DNA from: Candidatus Thiodiazotropha sp. (ex Monitilora ramsayi)
GTDB taxonomy: Bacteria; Pseudomonadota; Gammaproteobacteria; Chromatiales; Chromatiaceae
DNA: 64,000 nt
Assembly: GCA_025655575.1 (NCBI GenBank)
Contig: JAHXIP010000004.1
Location: 216,158-280,157 of the forward strand
Reading direction: 5' to 3'
Shown here: piece by piece, positions 1-12,213 of the stretch
Position numbering within the stretch: position 1 is the stretch's first letter
Layout of the letters: each line of letters starts with the position of its first letter
The notes under the pieces: generated by a model
Database searches by the model: none
Told to the model about the DNA's origin: nothing
What the model saw: only the letters and a program-made list of their open reading frames with translations
Made by a program: the position numbers and the translations under genes

Positions 1-366
1 AGGTATCGCCACCGCTCTGGCCGCATCGATAACCCGCTCCATATCTCCCTGAGTCACCTCTTTATCTCTGATCGCAACAATACCGTGGGAGTTGAGACTG
101 CGGATGTGGCTGCCCGCAATCCCCGCATAGACCGAGTGAATCTCGCAGCCCGCCATCAATTCAGCCTCTTCCACCGCACGCTGAATCGACTGCACAGTGG
201 ATTCGATATTGACCACCACGCCTTTCTTCAATCCACGCGACGGGTGAGATCCGATACCGATAATTTCGATACCTCCGTCGTTTCTGATCTCACCGACGAT
301 CGCCACCACTTTCGAAGTACCGATATCGAGTCCAATGATCAGATTCTTCTCGCTTCGCTTTGTCAT
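1..366 (-). CDS. ftsA: Cell division protein FtsA (N-terminal part, cut by window edge)
   Basis: FtsA is the actin-like ATPase that tethers FtsZ to the membrane and recruits later division proteins. Only the first 122 codons lie in the window and the gene runs off the left edge. The translated start MTKRSEKNLIIGLDIGTSKV carries the phosphate-1 motif of the actin/Hsp70 fold (GLDIGTSKVVAIVGE), followed by the SHPSRGLKKGVVVNIE segment typical of FtsA. The ATG follows directly after the TGA of ftsQ with no base between them, so translation is probably coupled. It is the last visible gene of the dcw operon; ftsZ is expected just outside the window. Confidence 0.95.
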   Translation of the reverse strand, partial: MTKRSEKNLIIGLDIGTSKVVAIVGEIRNDGGIEIIGIGSHPSRGLKKGVVVNIESTVQSIQRAVEEAELMAGCEIHSVYAGIAGSHIRSLNSHGIVAIRDKEVTQGDMERVIDAARAVAIP

Positions 367-2995
<2,629 letters not shown>

Positions 2996-2997
2996 TC

Positions 2998-3159
2998 TTA
3001 TCGACTCTCTTCCTGTACGTTTTTTTTCAACGAAGCAGCCCCTACACCGAGCCGTGACAACTGACTCTGCAATTGAGACAACAGGTACCGCTTGCTGTAA
3101 AACAACGGCGGCAGATGGGCTTGCAGGGACTCACCACAACCCATGTGAAATCGCTTCAT
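2998..3159 (-). CDS. Possible small protein (53 aa) filling the murC-murB gap
   Basis: Seen directly: the 179-base gap between murC and murB is almost exactly filled by one ORF, starting ATG 15 bases after the murC stop and ending two bases before the murB start. The start MKRFHMGCGESLQAHLPPLF is preceded by AGGT 4 bases upstream of the ATG. The product is basic, about 53 residues, with no membrane segment or recognised domain; its second half is Ser/Leu/Gln-rich and ends SLKKNVQEESR. All other junctions in this operon overlap or nearly touch, so a coding sequence here would restore the usual spacing. I do not recognise the family; it could also be non-coding spacer that is open by chance. 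Confidence 0.42.
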   Translation of the reverse strand: MKRFHMGCGESLQAHLPPLFYSKRYLLSQLQSQLSRLGVGAASLKKNVQEESR

Positions 3160-3174
3160 GTCGACCTGATTCAT

Positions 3175-4611
3175 TTACTCCACCTCCGAACAAAGTTGGA
3201 GAGGCAGTCCTGCTGCGATGGCGCCGATACTCCCTGCCCCCAGAGTCAGTACGATGTCCCCATCCCTGAGTAGGCCTTTCAACAAAGCCGGCAGCTCCTC
3301 TACCGGTTCCAGGAAAATGGGATCCACCTGTCCGCGCGTACGAATGGCACGACTCAGATCGCGTGAAGTTGCGCCCAGGATTGGCTCCTCACCTGCCGCA
3401 TAGACCTCGGTCAGGACTAACAGATCCACTTTGGAGAGCACCTGCACAAAGTCATCAAACTGCTCTTGGGTGCGGGTGTAACGATGGGGCTGGAAGGCAA
3501 GCACCAGACGGCGCTCCGGCCAACCATCCCGCACAGCCTGAAGCGTAGCCGCAACTTCGCTCGGATGGTGTGCGTAATCATCCACCAGCATCACTCGCTT
3601 ACCGTCGATCTGGCAATCGCCACGTGTCTGGAAGCGCCGACCGATCCCTTCGAACGAGTCCAGTGCACGCTGGATACTGTGACTGTCAACGTTCAGTTCC
3701 AAGGCCACCGCGATTGCCGCCAGAGCATTCAGTACATTGTGGCTTCCCGGTAGATTGAGCGTGACTTTCACCGGCTCATCCAAGGCAGTTGCATGCACGG
3801 TAAAATGGGTTTTCAGACCTTCCTGACTAACATCAGTGGCGCGTACGTCCGCTCCCTCGCTGAAGCCATAGGTGGTGATCGGCCGAGTAATCTCCGGTAA
3901 CAATCCCTGAATTTCTTCATCATCAATGCAGAGCACCGCCATGCCGTAAAAAGGCAGATGGTGGAGAAACTCCAGGAAGGTCCCGCGCAACCGATTGAAA
4001 TCACCGCCATAGGTGGTCATATGATCGGCATCGATATTGGTGACGACTGCCAGCATGGGTTGCAGGTAGAGAAAAGAGGCGTCACTCTCGTCTGCCTCTG
4101 CCACTAAATATTCGCCCTCACCCAGCCGGGCATTGGCACCGGCACTGTTGAGCCGCCCACCGATAACAAAAGTGGGATCAAGCCCGGCCTCCGCCAGTAT
4201 GCTGGTGACCAGGCTGGTGGTGGTGGTCTTGCCATGCGTACCCGCCACAGCGATCCCGTAGTGGAATCGCATAATCTCCGCCAACATCTCGGCTCTGGGT
4301 ACTACGGGTATTCGTAACTCTCTAGCCGCCGCCACTTCGGGGTTGCTCTCTTTGACTGCGCTTGAGATCACAACTGCATCCACGTCCTGCACCTGCTCTG
4401 CCAGATGGCCCAGGCAGATCTTTGCACCCAGCCGCGCCAGACGCAGGGTCACGCCACTCTCACGCTGGTCGGAGCCGGAGACCTCATAACCCAGATTGAT
4501 CATCACCTCGGCAATACCGCTCATGCCCGCACCGCCAATACCGACAAAATGGATCCGGCGCATGCGTCCCATGCTGTTGGGTGCGTGTCGACGACGTTGC
4601 TGCTCACTCAT
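3175..4611 (-). CDS. murC: UDP-N-acetylmuramate--L-alanine ligase MurC
   Basis: First amino-acid-adding Mur ligase, attaching L-Ala to UDP-MurNAc in the cytoplasm. The 478-aa protein has the N-terminal Rossmann motif [16 protein letters not shown], the P-loop [10 protein letters not shown] at about residues 124-133, and later Mur ligase motifs including the [12 protein letters not shown] helix and [10 protein letters not shown], which is diagnostic for MurC. I chose the ATG at 4611 because it overlaps the murG stop as ATGA; a longer frame back to 4632 would start inside murG. Stop is TAA at 3177-3175. Confidence 0.96.
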   Translation of the reverse strand: MSEQQRRRHAPNSMGRMRRIHFVGIGGAGMSGIAEVMINLGYEVSGSDQRESGVTLRLARLGAKICLGHLAEQVQDVDAVVISSAVKESNPEVAAARELRIPVVPRAEMLAEIMRFHYGIAVAGTHGKTTTTSLVTSILAEAGLDPTFVIGGRLNSAGANARLGEGEYLVAEADESDASFLYLQPMLAVVTNIDADHMTTYGGDFNRLRGTFLEFLHHLPFYGMAVLCIDDEEIQGLLPEITRPITTYGFSEGADVRATDVSQEGLKTHFTVHATALDEPVKVTLNLPGSHNVLNALAAIAVALELNVDSHSIQRALDSFEGIGRRFQTRGDCQIDGKRVMLVDDYAHHPSEVAATLQAVRDGWPERRLVLAFQPHRYTRTQEQFDDFVQVLSKVDLLVLTEVYAAGEEPILGATSRDLSRAIRTRGQVDPIFLEPVEELPALLKGLLRDGDIVLTLGAGSIGAIAAGLPLQLCSEVE

Positions 4612-5687
4612 CTTTTGATACTCTCCAGGCAAGCACGACCGACCATAGCGGCGGCATCATCAACAGCAACTTCTCTGGCGGCCTCAGCCATCCTCAGAAG
4701 TTCGGGTTTATTGCCACACAGCGATTTCAGGATCTTCACTAATCGCTGGCTATCCATCTCATCCTGCGGCAGCAACTGGGCTGCTCCCACGTTAACCAGA
4801 AAACGGGCATTGTGGGTCTGATGATCGTCTACCGCATGGGGATAAGGCACCAGCACAGCACCGAGACCTGCGGCTGCCAATTCAGAGACAGTCAGAGCAC
4901 CCGCACGACAGATGACCAGATCGGCCCAGCCATAGGCGGCAGCCATATCCTTTTCGAATGGATTAACTTCAGCTTCCACATCTAAAGTCCGATAGGCTTC
5001 GATAGCCTCATCGATCAGTTTCTCACCCGCCTGGTGTCTTACCTGGGGCCTTTCCTGCTCAGACATCAGGGCAAGTGCCGCTGGTACGACTTCATTCAGC
5101 ACCCTGGCGCCCAAGGAACCACCCAAAACCAATAACCGAACAGGACCGACATGATCGGCGAAGCGAATTTCTGGCTTGGCCAACTCGACAATGTCCTGAC
5201 GCACCGGGTTGCCCGAATTCTCCGCGCCAATGTCGGCGCCGAAACTATCGGGAAAAGCCTCAAACACTCGTGTTGCGATACGTGCCAACAGGCGGTTGGT
5301 CAGTCCGGGAATAGCGTTCTGTTCCTGGATGACCAGTGGAATACGCAGCAGCCTGGCCATCAGTCCACCTGGGCCGGTCACGAATCCACCCATACCCAGC
5401 ACCAACTGAGGACGTGTACGGCGTAAAACAACCAAGGCTTGCCAGAGGGCACGAAAAATCTCGAACGGCGCAAACAAACGCCGTTTCAAACCGCTGCCCC
5501 GGATACCGCGCACCTCGATCTGCTCCAGTGGATAGCCATATTCAGGAATCAGCCGCGCTTCCATGCTTTTCGTACTTCCGAGCCAGGTAATACGGCAACC
5601 CTGCTGCTTGAGCCAATCAGCCACTGCCAGTGCCGGAAACAGATGTCCCCCGGTACCACCCGCCATGACCATCACATGAGGCTCCAT
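4608..5687 (-). CDS. murG: Undecaprenyl-PP-MurNAc-pentapeptide GlcNAc transferase MurG
   Basis: Membrane-associated GT28 glycosyltransferase that converts lipid I to lipid II. The 359-aa product begins with the Gly-rich loop [18 protein letters not shown], has the second loop [15 protein letters not shown], the [18 protein letters not shown] acceptor-site segment, and the C-terminal UDP-GlcNAc site ([16 protein letters not shown] ... [14 protein letters not shown]). The start overlaps ftsW by 16 bases and the stop overlaps murC by 4. Confidence 0.97.
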   Translation of the reverse strand: MEPHVMVMAGGTGGHLFPALAVADWLKQQGCRITWLGSTKSMEARLIPEYGYPLEQIEVRGIRGSGLKRRLFAPFEIFRALWQALVVLRRTRPQLVLGMGGFVTGPGGLMARLLRIPLVIQEQNAIPGLTNRLLARIATRVFEAFPDSFGADIGAENSGNPVRQDIVELAKPEIRFADHVGPVRLLVLGGSLGARVLNEVVPAALALMSEQERPQVRHQAGEKLIDEAIEAYRTLDVEAEVNPFEKDMAAAYGWADLVICRAGALTVSELAAAGLGAVLVPYPHAVDDHQTHNARFLVNVGAAQLLPQDEMDSQRLVKILKSLCGNKPELLRMAEAAREVAVDDAAAMVGRACLESIKR

Positions 5688-6871
5688 GATCGGCCTCCTT
5701 TTGACTTTGCATGACCGGACTGCCGGGATTCATAGTCGATACGGAACAGCAATGCCATCACCATACAAACCACGATAATGCTGTTGCTGCCATAACTCAT
5801 GAAGGGCAAAGTCAGCCCTTTGGTTGGCAGCATACCGACGTTGACGCCGATATTGATGAAGGCCTGCAGTCCCAACCAAAGCCCCAGACCATAGGCGGTA
5901 TAAGCGGAGAATCTTTCACCCCGTTCTTCTGCCCGCACACCAATCTGGAAGGCGCGCCAAGTGATGAAAGCGAAGAGAAAAATCACACTCAATGTACCGA
6001 TCAGGCCAAACTCTTCACCCACCACGGCCATAATGAAGTCGGTATGCGCTTCAGGCAGATAGAACTGCTTTTGGATGCCGCTTCCCAATCCCACACCACT
6101 GATCTCGCCCCTGCCGAAGGCAATCAGCGCCTGCGATAGCTGAAAATCGGTATTGAAGGGATCATCCCAGGGATTCAGAAATGTGGTCATGCGCTGCCAC
6201 CGATAGGGAGAGAAATAGATCAACGCCCAACCGGCAACACCCGACACAAGAATCAGGGTGGCGAACTGATAGAGCACGACGCCACCGAGGAAAAGCATCC
6301 CCAGCGCCGTGGCGAAGAGCACCACTGTGGTTCCAAAATCAGGCTGCATCAGAATCAATGAACTGGTGATCACCAGCAGGAGCATGGGTTTGGCAAAGCC
6401 CCAGAATGAACGGGCCACCTCATCCTGCCGGCGCACTAGGTAACCCGCGATATAGAGCACCATAAAGAGCTTCATGAACTCGGAGCTCTGCAGATTGAAG
6501 ATTCCCAATGGGATCCAACGAGTCGCCCCGTTAACCGTCTTACCGACGCCCGGCACTAATAGCAGCATAAGCAACAGCATGCCGAAGAAGACCAGTAGCG
6601 GTCCCACCTTCTGCCACTGAACCATCGATGCTTGAAAAAAGAGCACAGCGCTGGCAACACCCAAGCCCATGGCAAATAGATGCCGGTAGATGTAGAAGAA
6701 GGGGTCACCCGCCAGGCGATCACCAACAGTCATTGAGGCGGAAGAGACCATCACCAGACCAAAACAGAGCAGCAAGACCACAGCACCAAAGAGCCACCAG
6801 TCAATAAGTGCCGGCATGGGTCGCTCGGTACTGCGTGCATCCGTTGCTTGCGGGCGTGCCATCGTACTCAT
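5672..6871 (-). CDS. ftsW: Peptidoglycan glycosyltransferase FtsW
   Basis: SEDS-family polytopic membrane protein that polymerises lipid II at the septum together with FtsI. The 399-aa sequence has about ten hydrophobic segments starting at residue 25 and shows SEDS motifs: SSEFMKLFMVLYIAGYLVRR, QPDFGTTVVLFATALGMLFL, the AHTDFIMAVVGEEFGLIG loop and the C-terminal GLTLPFMSYGSNSII. Size is close to E. coli FtsW (414). Position between murD (4-base overlap) and murG is canonical and separates it from the paralogue RodA. Confidence 0.96.
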   Translation of the reverse strand: MSTMARPQATDARSTERPMPALIDWWLFGAVVLLLCFGLVMVSSASMTVGDRLAGDPFFYIYRHLFAMGLGVASAVLFFQASMVQWQKVGPLLVFFGMLLLMLLLVPGVGKTVNGATRWIPLGIFNLQSSEFMKLFMVLYIAGYLVRRQDEVARSFWGFAKPMLLLVITSSLILMQPDFGTTVVLFATALGMLFLGGVVLYQFATLILVSGVAGWALIYFSPYRWQRMTTFLNPWDDPFNTDFQLSQALIAFGRGEISGVGLGSGIQKQFYLPEAHTDFIMAVVGEEFGLIGTLSVIFLFAFITWRAFQIGVRAEERGERFSAYTAYGLGLWLGLQAFINIGVNVGMLPTKGLTLPFMSYGSNSIIVVCMVMALLFRIDYESRQSGHAKSKGGRSWSLM

Positions 6872-8223
6872 ACGGAAAGCGCCTCCACGGCACGGACGAA
6901 TGCGTCTCCCCTTGCCTCGAAACCTTGAAACATGTCAAAACTGGCGCAGGCAGGTGACAGCAATACTCGATCACCGGGCCGCGCCAATTCACATGCCTTG
7001 CTGACGGCTTCTTCAAGCGATGCCGCATGTGCAAGAAGGCAACAGCCTTTCAGTGCATCCTCCAGTAAAGGCGCGTCCCGTCCAATCAGTATCACTGCAC
7101 GGGCTGTCTTTTCTACCACGGTGGATAGCTCGCTGAAGTCGGCATCTTTGCAGTCACCACCAGCGATCAATACAGTGCGGCTTTCACCCTTTGCAGGATG
7201 AAATCCCCACAGCGCAGCAATGGTGGCCCCGACATTTGTACCCTTGGAATCGTTGTACCATTCCAATCCCTGTTTTTCGGCCACCCATTGTGTCCGATGG
7301 GGTAACCCAGCAAAGGTACGTAGCGCCCGAAGCATGGCATTCATCGGCAGATTCACGGCTTGACCCAGTGCCAATGCCGCCAATGCATTGGCCAAATTGT
7401 GTCGGCCTTTGATGTGCAACTCATCTGCAGGTAACAGGTGTTCATCTCCCTGTGCCAGCCAGAGTTCCCCATTGCGCACCAATAGCCCAAAATCATCACC
7501 TTTTGGCTCGCCCAGTGTGAAACCAACCTGTTTGCCCGACTTACCACCCATCTCCACCGCCATCGGGTCATCCCGGCTGATAACGGAGACCTGGGCATGT
7601 GTATAGATCTCCGCTTTGACGGCGGCATACTCGTGAATGTCGGCGTAACGATCCATGTGATCCGCTGAGATATTCAACACCACAGCAGCCGCAGGCTTGA
7701 GAGACCAGGTACTCTCCAGTTGGAAACTCGATAACTCCAAGACATAGAGTTCGAGATTCTCATCCAGCAGATCTAGCGCCGGCTCTCCAAGGTTTCCCCC
7801 AATACCCACCTTGATACCAGCCATACGTGCCATCTCACCCAACAGAGTGGTCACAGTACTTTTTCCGTTGGAACCGGTTATCGCCACCACTGGTGCTTCG
7901 ACAGCTCGCGCAAAGAGCTCGATGTCGCCGATAACTTCCGCACCTCGCGCTTTTGCCGCCTGAATCAGTGGTTCACTCAAGGGAATACCTGGACTGACCA
8001 CCAGTTGGCTCGCTGCTTCAAATACATCGGGTAGAAACCCACCAGGGAAAATAGCGAGATCTGGAAAGAGTTGTTGCAGCGCTTCCAGACCAGGAGGCTG
8101 CTCCCGGCTGTCAGTTACCGCCAGAGAAACACCTTGCTGTGAGAGATAGCGCGCACAGGAGAGCCCGGTCTTGCCAAGCCCGACAATCAGTGTCTTTTCT
8201 AATTGTTTTGCGTTATCTGACAT
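6868..8223 (-). CDS. murD: UDP-N-acetylmuramoylalanine--D-glutamate ligase MurD
   Basis: Second Mur ligase, adding D-Glu to UDP-MurNAc-L-Ala. The 451-aa protein has an N-terminal Rossmann segment (LIVGLGKTGLSCARYL), the ATP loop ITGSNGKSTVTTLLGEM, ELSSFQLEST, the NISADHMDRY motif, and YNDSKGTNVGATIAAL plus LLSPACASFDMFQGFEARGD, both characteristic of MurD. I chose ATG 8223 ([10 protein letters not shown]): it overlaps the mraY stop by one base in a TGATG arrangement. A longer in-frame start at 8310 would lie wholly inside mraY and has no family support. Confidence 0.97.
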   Translation of the reverse strand: MSDNAKQLEKTLIVGLGKTGLSCARYLSQQGVSLAVTDSREQPPGLEALQQLFPDLAIFPGGFLPDVFEAASQLVVSPGIPLSEPLIQAAKARGAEVIGDIELFARAVEAPVVAITGSNGKSTVTTLLGEMARMAGIKVGIGGNLGEPALDLLDENLELYVLELSSFQLESTWSLKPAAAVVLNISADHMDRYADIHEYAAVKAEIYTHAQVSVISRDDPMAVEMGGKSGKQVGFTLGEPKGDDFGLLVRNGELWLAQGDEHLLPADELHIKGRHNLANALAALALGQAVNLPMNAMLRALRTFAGLPHRTQWVAEKQGLEWYNDSKGTNVGATIAALWGFHPAKGESRTVLIAGGDCKDADFSELSTVVEKTARAVILIGRDAPLLEDALKGCCLLAHAASLEEAVSKACELARPGDRVLLSPACASFDMFQGFEARGDAFVRAVEALSV

Positions 8224-9305
8224 CAGCGTATCTTCAGGCTCGCCAGTCCGACCAACACCAAAATAACGGTGATGATCCAGAAGCGTACGATGACACGGGG
8301 TTCCGGCCATCCCTTGAGTTCAAAGTGGTGATGTAATGGCGCCATGCGGAAGATGCGTTTACCGGTCAGCTTATAAGAAGCCACCTGCAGCACGACCGAA
8401 ACGGTCTCAACCACAAAGACCCCACCCATGATGAAGAGGACGATCTCCTGGCGGACTGCAACCGCGACAACACCCAGTGCAGCGCCAAGGGCCAAAGCCC
8501 CAACGTCACCCATGAAGACCTGAGCGGGATAGGTGTTGAACCAGAGAAAGCCTAGACCGGCGCCCACCAGTGCGGCACAGAAGACAATCAGTTCCCCCAC
8601 GCCAGGCAGATAGGGAATCTTCAGGTAAGTGGCGAAATCCGCATGTCCGGTAACATAGGCCATCATACCCAGCGCACCACCCACCATCACGGTAGGCAGG
8701 ATCGCCAACCCGTCGAGCCCATCGGTGAGATTGACCGCGTTGGATGACCCCACAATCACCAAATAGCTGAAGAGCACGAAGACCGGTCCCCACTCGAGAG
8801 AGACATCCTTCAGATAGGGGATCAGCAGCGCTGTCTCTACCGAAGAACTGGCAGTGACGTAAAAAACTATCGACGCGCCCAGACCCGCCACCGACTGCCA
8901 AAAATATTTCCAACGGGCAGCCAGTCCTTTGGGATCGCTGAGCACCAATTTTTTATAGTCATCCACCAGGCCGATGAGACCAAAGGCCATGGTTACGATG
9001 AGAACGATCCAGACATAGCGATTGCTCAGATCTGACCAGAGCAGCGTAGAGATGGCGATGGCAACCAGAATCAAAGCGCCACCCATTGTCGGGGTGCCCG
9101 CCTTGGAGAAGTGGGTCTCTGGACCATCGTCACGAACCGTCTGCCCGATCTGATGAAAACTGAGACGCCGGATCATCATCGGCCCCAGCAGCAACGAGAT
9201 CAACAGTGCCGTCAACACACCCAAAATGGTACGCAACGTCAGATACTGAAAAACACTGAATCCACTATCAAACTGAGTTAGCCAATTTGTCAGGTAGAGC
9301 AACAA
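8223..9305 (-). CDS. mraY: Phospho-N-acetylmuramoyl-pentapeptide transferase MraY
   Basis: Integral membrane transferase that makes lipid I from UDP-MurNAc-pentapeptide and undecaprenyl phosphate. The 360-aa product equals the E. coli length, has ten hydrophobic segments, and contains the family motifs [14 protein letters not shown], the [14 protein letters not shown] cytoplasmic loop with paired Asp residues, [13 protein letters not shown] (third Asp motif) and the [20 protein letters not shown]-terminal signature. It begins two bases after the murF stop. Confidence 0.98.
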   Translation of the reverse strand: MLLYLTNWLTQFDSGFSVFQYLTLRTILGVLTALLISLLLGPMMIRRLSFHQIGQTVRDDGPETHFSKAGTPTMGGALILVAIAISTLLWSDLSNRYVWIVLIVTMAFGLIGLVDDYKKLVLSDPKGLAARWKYFWQSVAGLGASIVFYVTASSSVETALLIPYLKDVSLEWGPVFVLFSYLVIVGSSNAVNLTDGLDGLAILPTVMVGGALGMMAYVTGHADFATYLKIPYLPGVGELIVFCAALVGAGLGFLWFNTYPAQVFMGDVGALALGAALGVVAVAVRQEIVLFIMGGVFVVETVSVVLQVASYKLTGKRIFRMAPLHHHFELKGWPEPRVIVRFWIITVILVLVGLASLKIR

Positions 9306-9307
9306 GT

Positions 9308-10675
9308 TCAGGTCCTCCCCATATCCATTAACTGCTGCAACACCCGTTCCATGCCGGCACTGCGTGAGCCCTTGATCAACAACGTATCGCCGGCCTTGGC
9401 ATTCAATGCTAATTCATTGACCAGGTCCTCAATCCGTTGAAAGGACTTTGCACCCTCACCAAAGCTTTCAGCTGCGTGTAAGCTGAGGCTGCCCAAAGTG
9501 TAGAGGTGGCCGATACCAGCCTGATGCGCCCGCTTACCGAGATCGGCGTGGAGGTCGACCGCCTCTTCACCCAGCTCCGCAAGATCTCCCAGCACTAACC
9601 ACTGCCCGCCAGGCGCCTCACGCAGGACCTGAATAGCTGCCTCCACGGAATCGGGATTCGCGTTGTAGGTATCGTCCACAAGCCGGAGACCGCTGGCAGA
9701 GACACGGGTGCACAATCGGCCGTTGACCGGCTCAACCGAAGCCAACCCCTGCTGGATTTGAGTAATGGTGCAATTCATCGCCAGTGCGGCAGCAATGGCG
9801 GCCAGTGCATTGAGTAGATTATGTCGACCCGCCAATGCCAGCTCGATCTCAAAACTTGACTCCCGATAGGAGACCGTCATGTGGCTGCTGAAACCTGTGT
9901 CGGACCAACGGGTCACAGCCTGATTCAGATCGGTGCGCACCTGTGCCCGGGGTGATCCGCCAAAAGAGATCATGCGTCGCTCACCCAAGCGCTGACGCCA
10001 GAGAGGGAAGTAGTCATCGTCGGCATTCAGCACAGCCACACCCTGGGGATTGAGACCACTCAGAATCTCCCCTTTGGCCTGAGCCACGCCTTGCAGATCT
10101 CCGAATCCCTCAAGATGCGCTGCACCGGCATTGGTAATGACAGCCACATCCGGCCGGGCAATCTGCGTCAGATAACCGATCTCTCCGGGATGGTTGGCCC
10201 CCATCTCGATGACAGCGAATGACTCGTCCTGTAATTGGAGCAGTGTCAGAGGCAGGCCGATATCGTTATTCAGATTACCTGGCGTGGCCAACACCGGACC
10301 CCGCTGCCCCAGGATAGCGGCAGTCAATTCCTTGACCGTGGTCTTGCCGTTGCTACCGGTAATACCGATCATCGGCACAGAGAAGCGGTCACGCCAAAGT
10401 GCTGCCAGCCGGCCCAGCCCGAGCCTGGTATCGTCTACACGAATCTGCGGTACATTTTCATCCCGCACCTCACTGACCATCAGCGCGGCGGCACCCTTCT
10501 CGATAGCCTGGGGAATGAATCGATGTCCATCGAAATTCGGGCCTTTCAGCGCGACAAACAGATCGTCGGACTGCAGCGTCCGGGTATCGGTACTGACCGC
10601 ACTGAAACTGACGTCTGCCCCGATCTGTACACCATCGAGTCTTTCTGTCACTTGCGAGAGAGACAGGCTGTTCAT
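9308..10675 (-). CDS. murF: UDP-MurNAc-tripeptide--D-alanyl-D-alanine ligase MurF
   Basis: Last cytoplasmic Mur ligase, adding D-Ala-D-Ala to the tripeptide. The 455-aa product has the ATP loop [16 protein letters not shown], the [16 protein letters not shown] and [12 protein letters not shown] motifs, and [18 protein letters not shown], which is typical of MurF. I chose ATG 10675 ([15 protein letters not shown]), which overlaps the murE stop as ATGA; an upstream in-frame start at 10693 adds only six residues and lies within murE. Confidence 0.97.
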   Translation of the reverse strand: MNSLSLSQVTERLDGVQIGADVSFSAVSTDTRTLQSDDLFVALKGPNFDGHRFIPQAIEKGAAALMVSEVRDENVPQIRVDDTRLGLGRLAALWRDRFSVPMIGITGSNGKTTVKELTAAILGQRGPVLATPGNLNNDIGLPLTLLQLQDESFAVIEMGANHPGEIGYLTQIARPDVAVITNAGAAHLEGFGDLQGVAQAKGEILSGLNPQGVAVLNADDDYFPLWRQRLGERRMISFGGSPRAQVRTDLNQAVTRWSDTGFSSHMTVSYRESSFEIELALAGRHNLLNALAAIAAALAMNCTITQIQQGLASVEPVNGRLCTRVSASGLRLVDDTYNANPDSVEAAIQVLREAPGGQWLVLGDLAELGEEAVDLHADLGKRAHQAGIGHLYTLGSLSLHAAESFGEGAKSFQRIEDLVNELALNAKAGDTLLIKGSRSAGMERVLQQLMDMGRT

Positions 10676-12213
10676 TCGCCAGCCTCCCGCCACTCGGCCA
10701 GTGCCGCAGTTACCTGCTCCCGGTCATCGAAATGCAGGACCTGCTCACCGATCAGTTGATAGTCTTCGTGTCCCTTCCCCGCAACCAACACCATGTCGCC
10801 CGGCCGGGCCATCTCAATAGCCTGTCGGATGGCGAGTCCCCGATCGCTTTCGATCTGTGCCGCTTCGGGTTGACGCAGACCCGCCAGAATCTGCTGGATA
10901 ATTTCAGCGCTTGATTCACTGCGGGGGTTGTCGTCGGTAACGAAAACAACATCCGCAAGCTGCTCCGCCAGGGCACCCATCTGAGGCCGTTTGCCCCGGT
11001 CCCTGTCACCTCCACAACCAAACACCACAAAGAGCCTGCCATCGCAATGGATACGCGTCGCCTGCAACGCCTTTTCCAGGGCATCCGGTGTATGTGCATA
11101 GTCGACAACCACCGAGGGTTTCCCACCACCACTGAAAAGCTGCATACGCCCCGGCACGGTAGTGAGCTCCGCCATGACGTGCAGCGCTCTCGAAAGATCC
11201 CAGCCTCGTTGCAGTAATACCAACAACACTGCCAGCAGATTGGCTGCATTGAAGCGGCCCAACAGGCGGGTCTTGAGCAGTCCCTCACCACGGTGAGTGG
11301 CAATACGGATTTCCATGCCCTGCGTCGTGGGGGTGATCTCTATCGCACGAGCCCAGCCGGACAATCCATCCGGTAGTTCCGCATTGGCTTTGAGAGAGTA
11401 AGCCAGAGTCTCCACATCGTTCGATAGCACATTCAGCAGGCTAGCTCCCTGCGCGTCATCGAGATTAATTACCGCAGACTCCAGCCCCGGCATCTGAAAC
11501 AGTCGCCGTTTGGCCGCCGCATAGTTCTCGAAGCTACCGTGATAATCGAAATGGTCACGGCTCAAATTAGTGAAGATGGCGCAGGTGAAATGGACGGCTG
11601 CAGCACGCCCTTGATCCAGTGCGTGAGAAGAGACCTCCATGCTGACTGCCTTCGCACCACCCTGCCACATCTCTGTCAGCAGTCGCTGGACTGTCACTGC
11701 GTCCGGCGTGGTAAACCCCGTACTTTCCAATGCAGAGGGGAATCCATAGCCCAGCGTCCCCATAATGCCGCAGGGTCCGTCACTCTGCAGCGCCTGTGCC
11801 AGCAACTGGCAAACGCTGGTTTTACCATTGGTGCCGGTTACGCCGAATACCGTCAGATACTGACTGGGATCACCATAGAAGCGTGCTGCGATCTCACTGA
11901 TATGCGCCGAGAGCCCCGGCATTGCCAGCAGCGGAAAATCCTCTTTGGCCAAATTTGCAGCCAGTTGCTCACCCTCTGCATTATCGGGTTCCCACAGTAT
12001 CACCTCGGCACCCTGCGCGATGGCCTGACGCGCAAATGCCAGACCGTGATGTCGAGTACCCGTGCAAGCAAGAAAGATAGCGCCGTCAACCACCTGTCGG
12101 CTATCCAGCATCAGACTTGTCACCTCACAATCCTGCCCGGGTGGGACAGACAACAGGCCCGCCAGCAACCCGCTGAGTGTCGGCTGCGCTGGTGTCTGTT
12201 CAGCCGCCATCAT
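10672..12213 (-). CDS. murE: UDP-MurNAc-L-Ala-D-Glu:meso-diaminopimelate ligase MurE
   Basis: Third Mur ligase, adding the cross-linking diamino acid. The 513-aa protein shows the P-loop TGTNGKTSVCQLLAQAL, the SMEVSSHALDQGR motif, NLSRDHFDYHGSFENYAAAK and VDYAHTPDALEKAL. The recognition motif DDNPRSESS matches the DNPR signature that marks meso-diaminopimelate rather than lysine as substrate, as expected for a Gram-negative. It overlaps ftsI upstream and murF downstream by 4 bases each. Confidence 0.97.
   Translation of the reverse strand: MMAAEQTPAQPTLSGLLAGLLSVPPGQDCEVTSLMLDSRQVVDGAIFLACTGTRHHGLAFARQAIAQGAEVILWEPDNAEGEQLAANLAKEDFPLLAMPGLSAHISEIAARFYGDPSQYLTVFGVTGTNGKTSVCQLLAQALQSDGPCGIMGTLGYGFPSALESTGFTTPDAVTVQRLLTEMWQGGAKAVSMEVSSHALDQGRAAAVHFTCAIFTNLSRDHFDYHGSFENYAAAKRRLFQMPGLESAVINLDDAQGASLLNVLSNDVETLAYSLKANAELPDGLSGWARAIEITPTTQGMEIRIATHRGEGLLKTRLLGRFNAANLLAVLLVLLQRGWDLSRALHVMAELTTVPGRMQLFSGGGKPSVVVDYAHTPDALEKALQATRIHCDGRLFVVFGCGGDRDRGKRPQMGALAEQLADVVFVTDDNPRSESSAEIIQQILAGLRQPEAAQIESDRGLAIRQAIEMARPGDMVLVAGKGHEDYQLIGEQVLHFDDREQVTAALAEWREAGE

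Noticed and set aside
8224..8310. Longer N-terminus for MurD inside mraY (also for RsmH inside mraZ)
   Set aside because: The extensions show no family similarity, while the ATG codons in TGATG overlaps give the normal N-termini.
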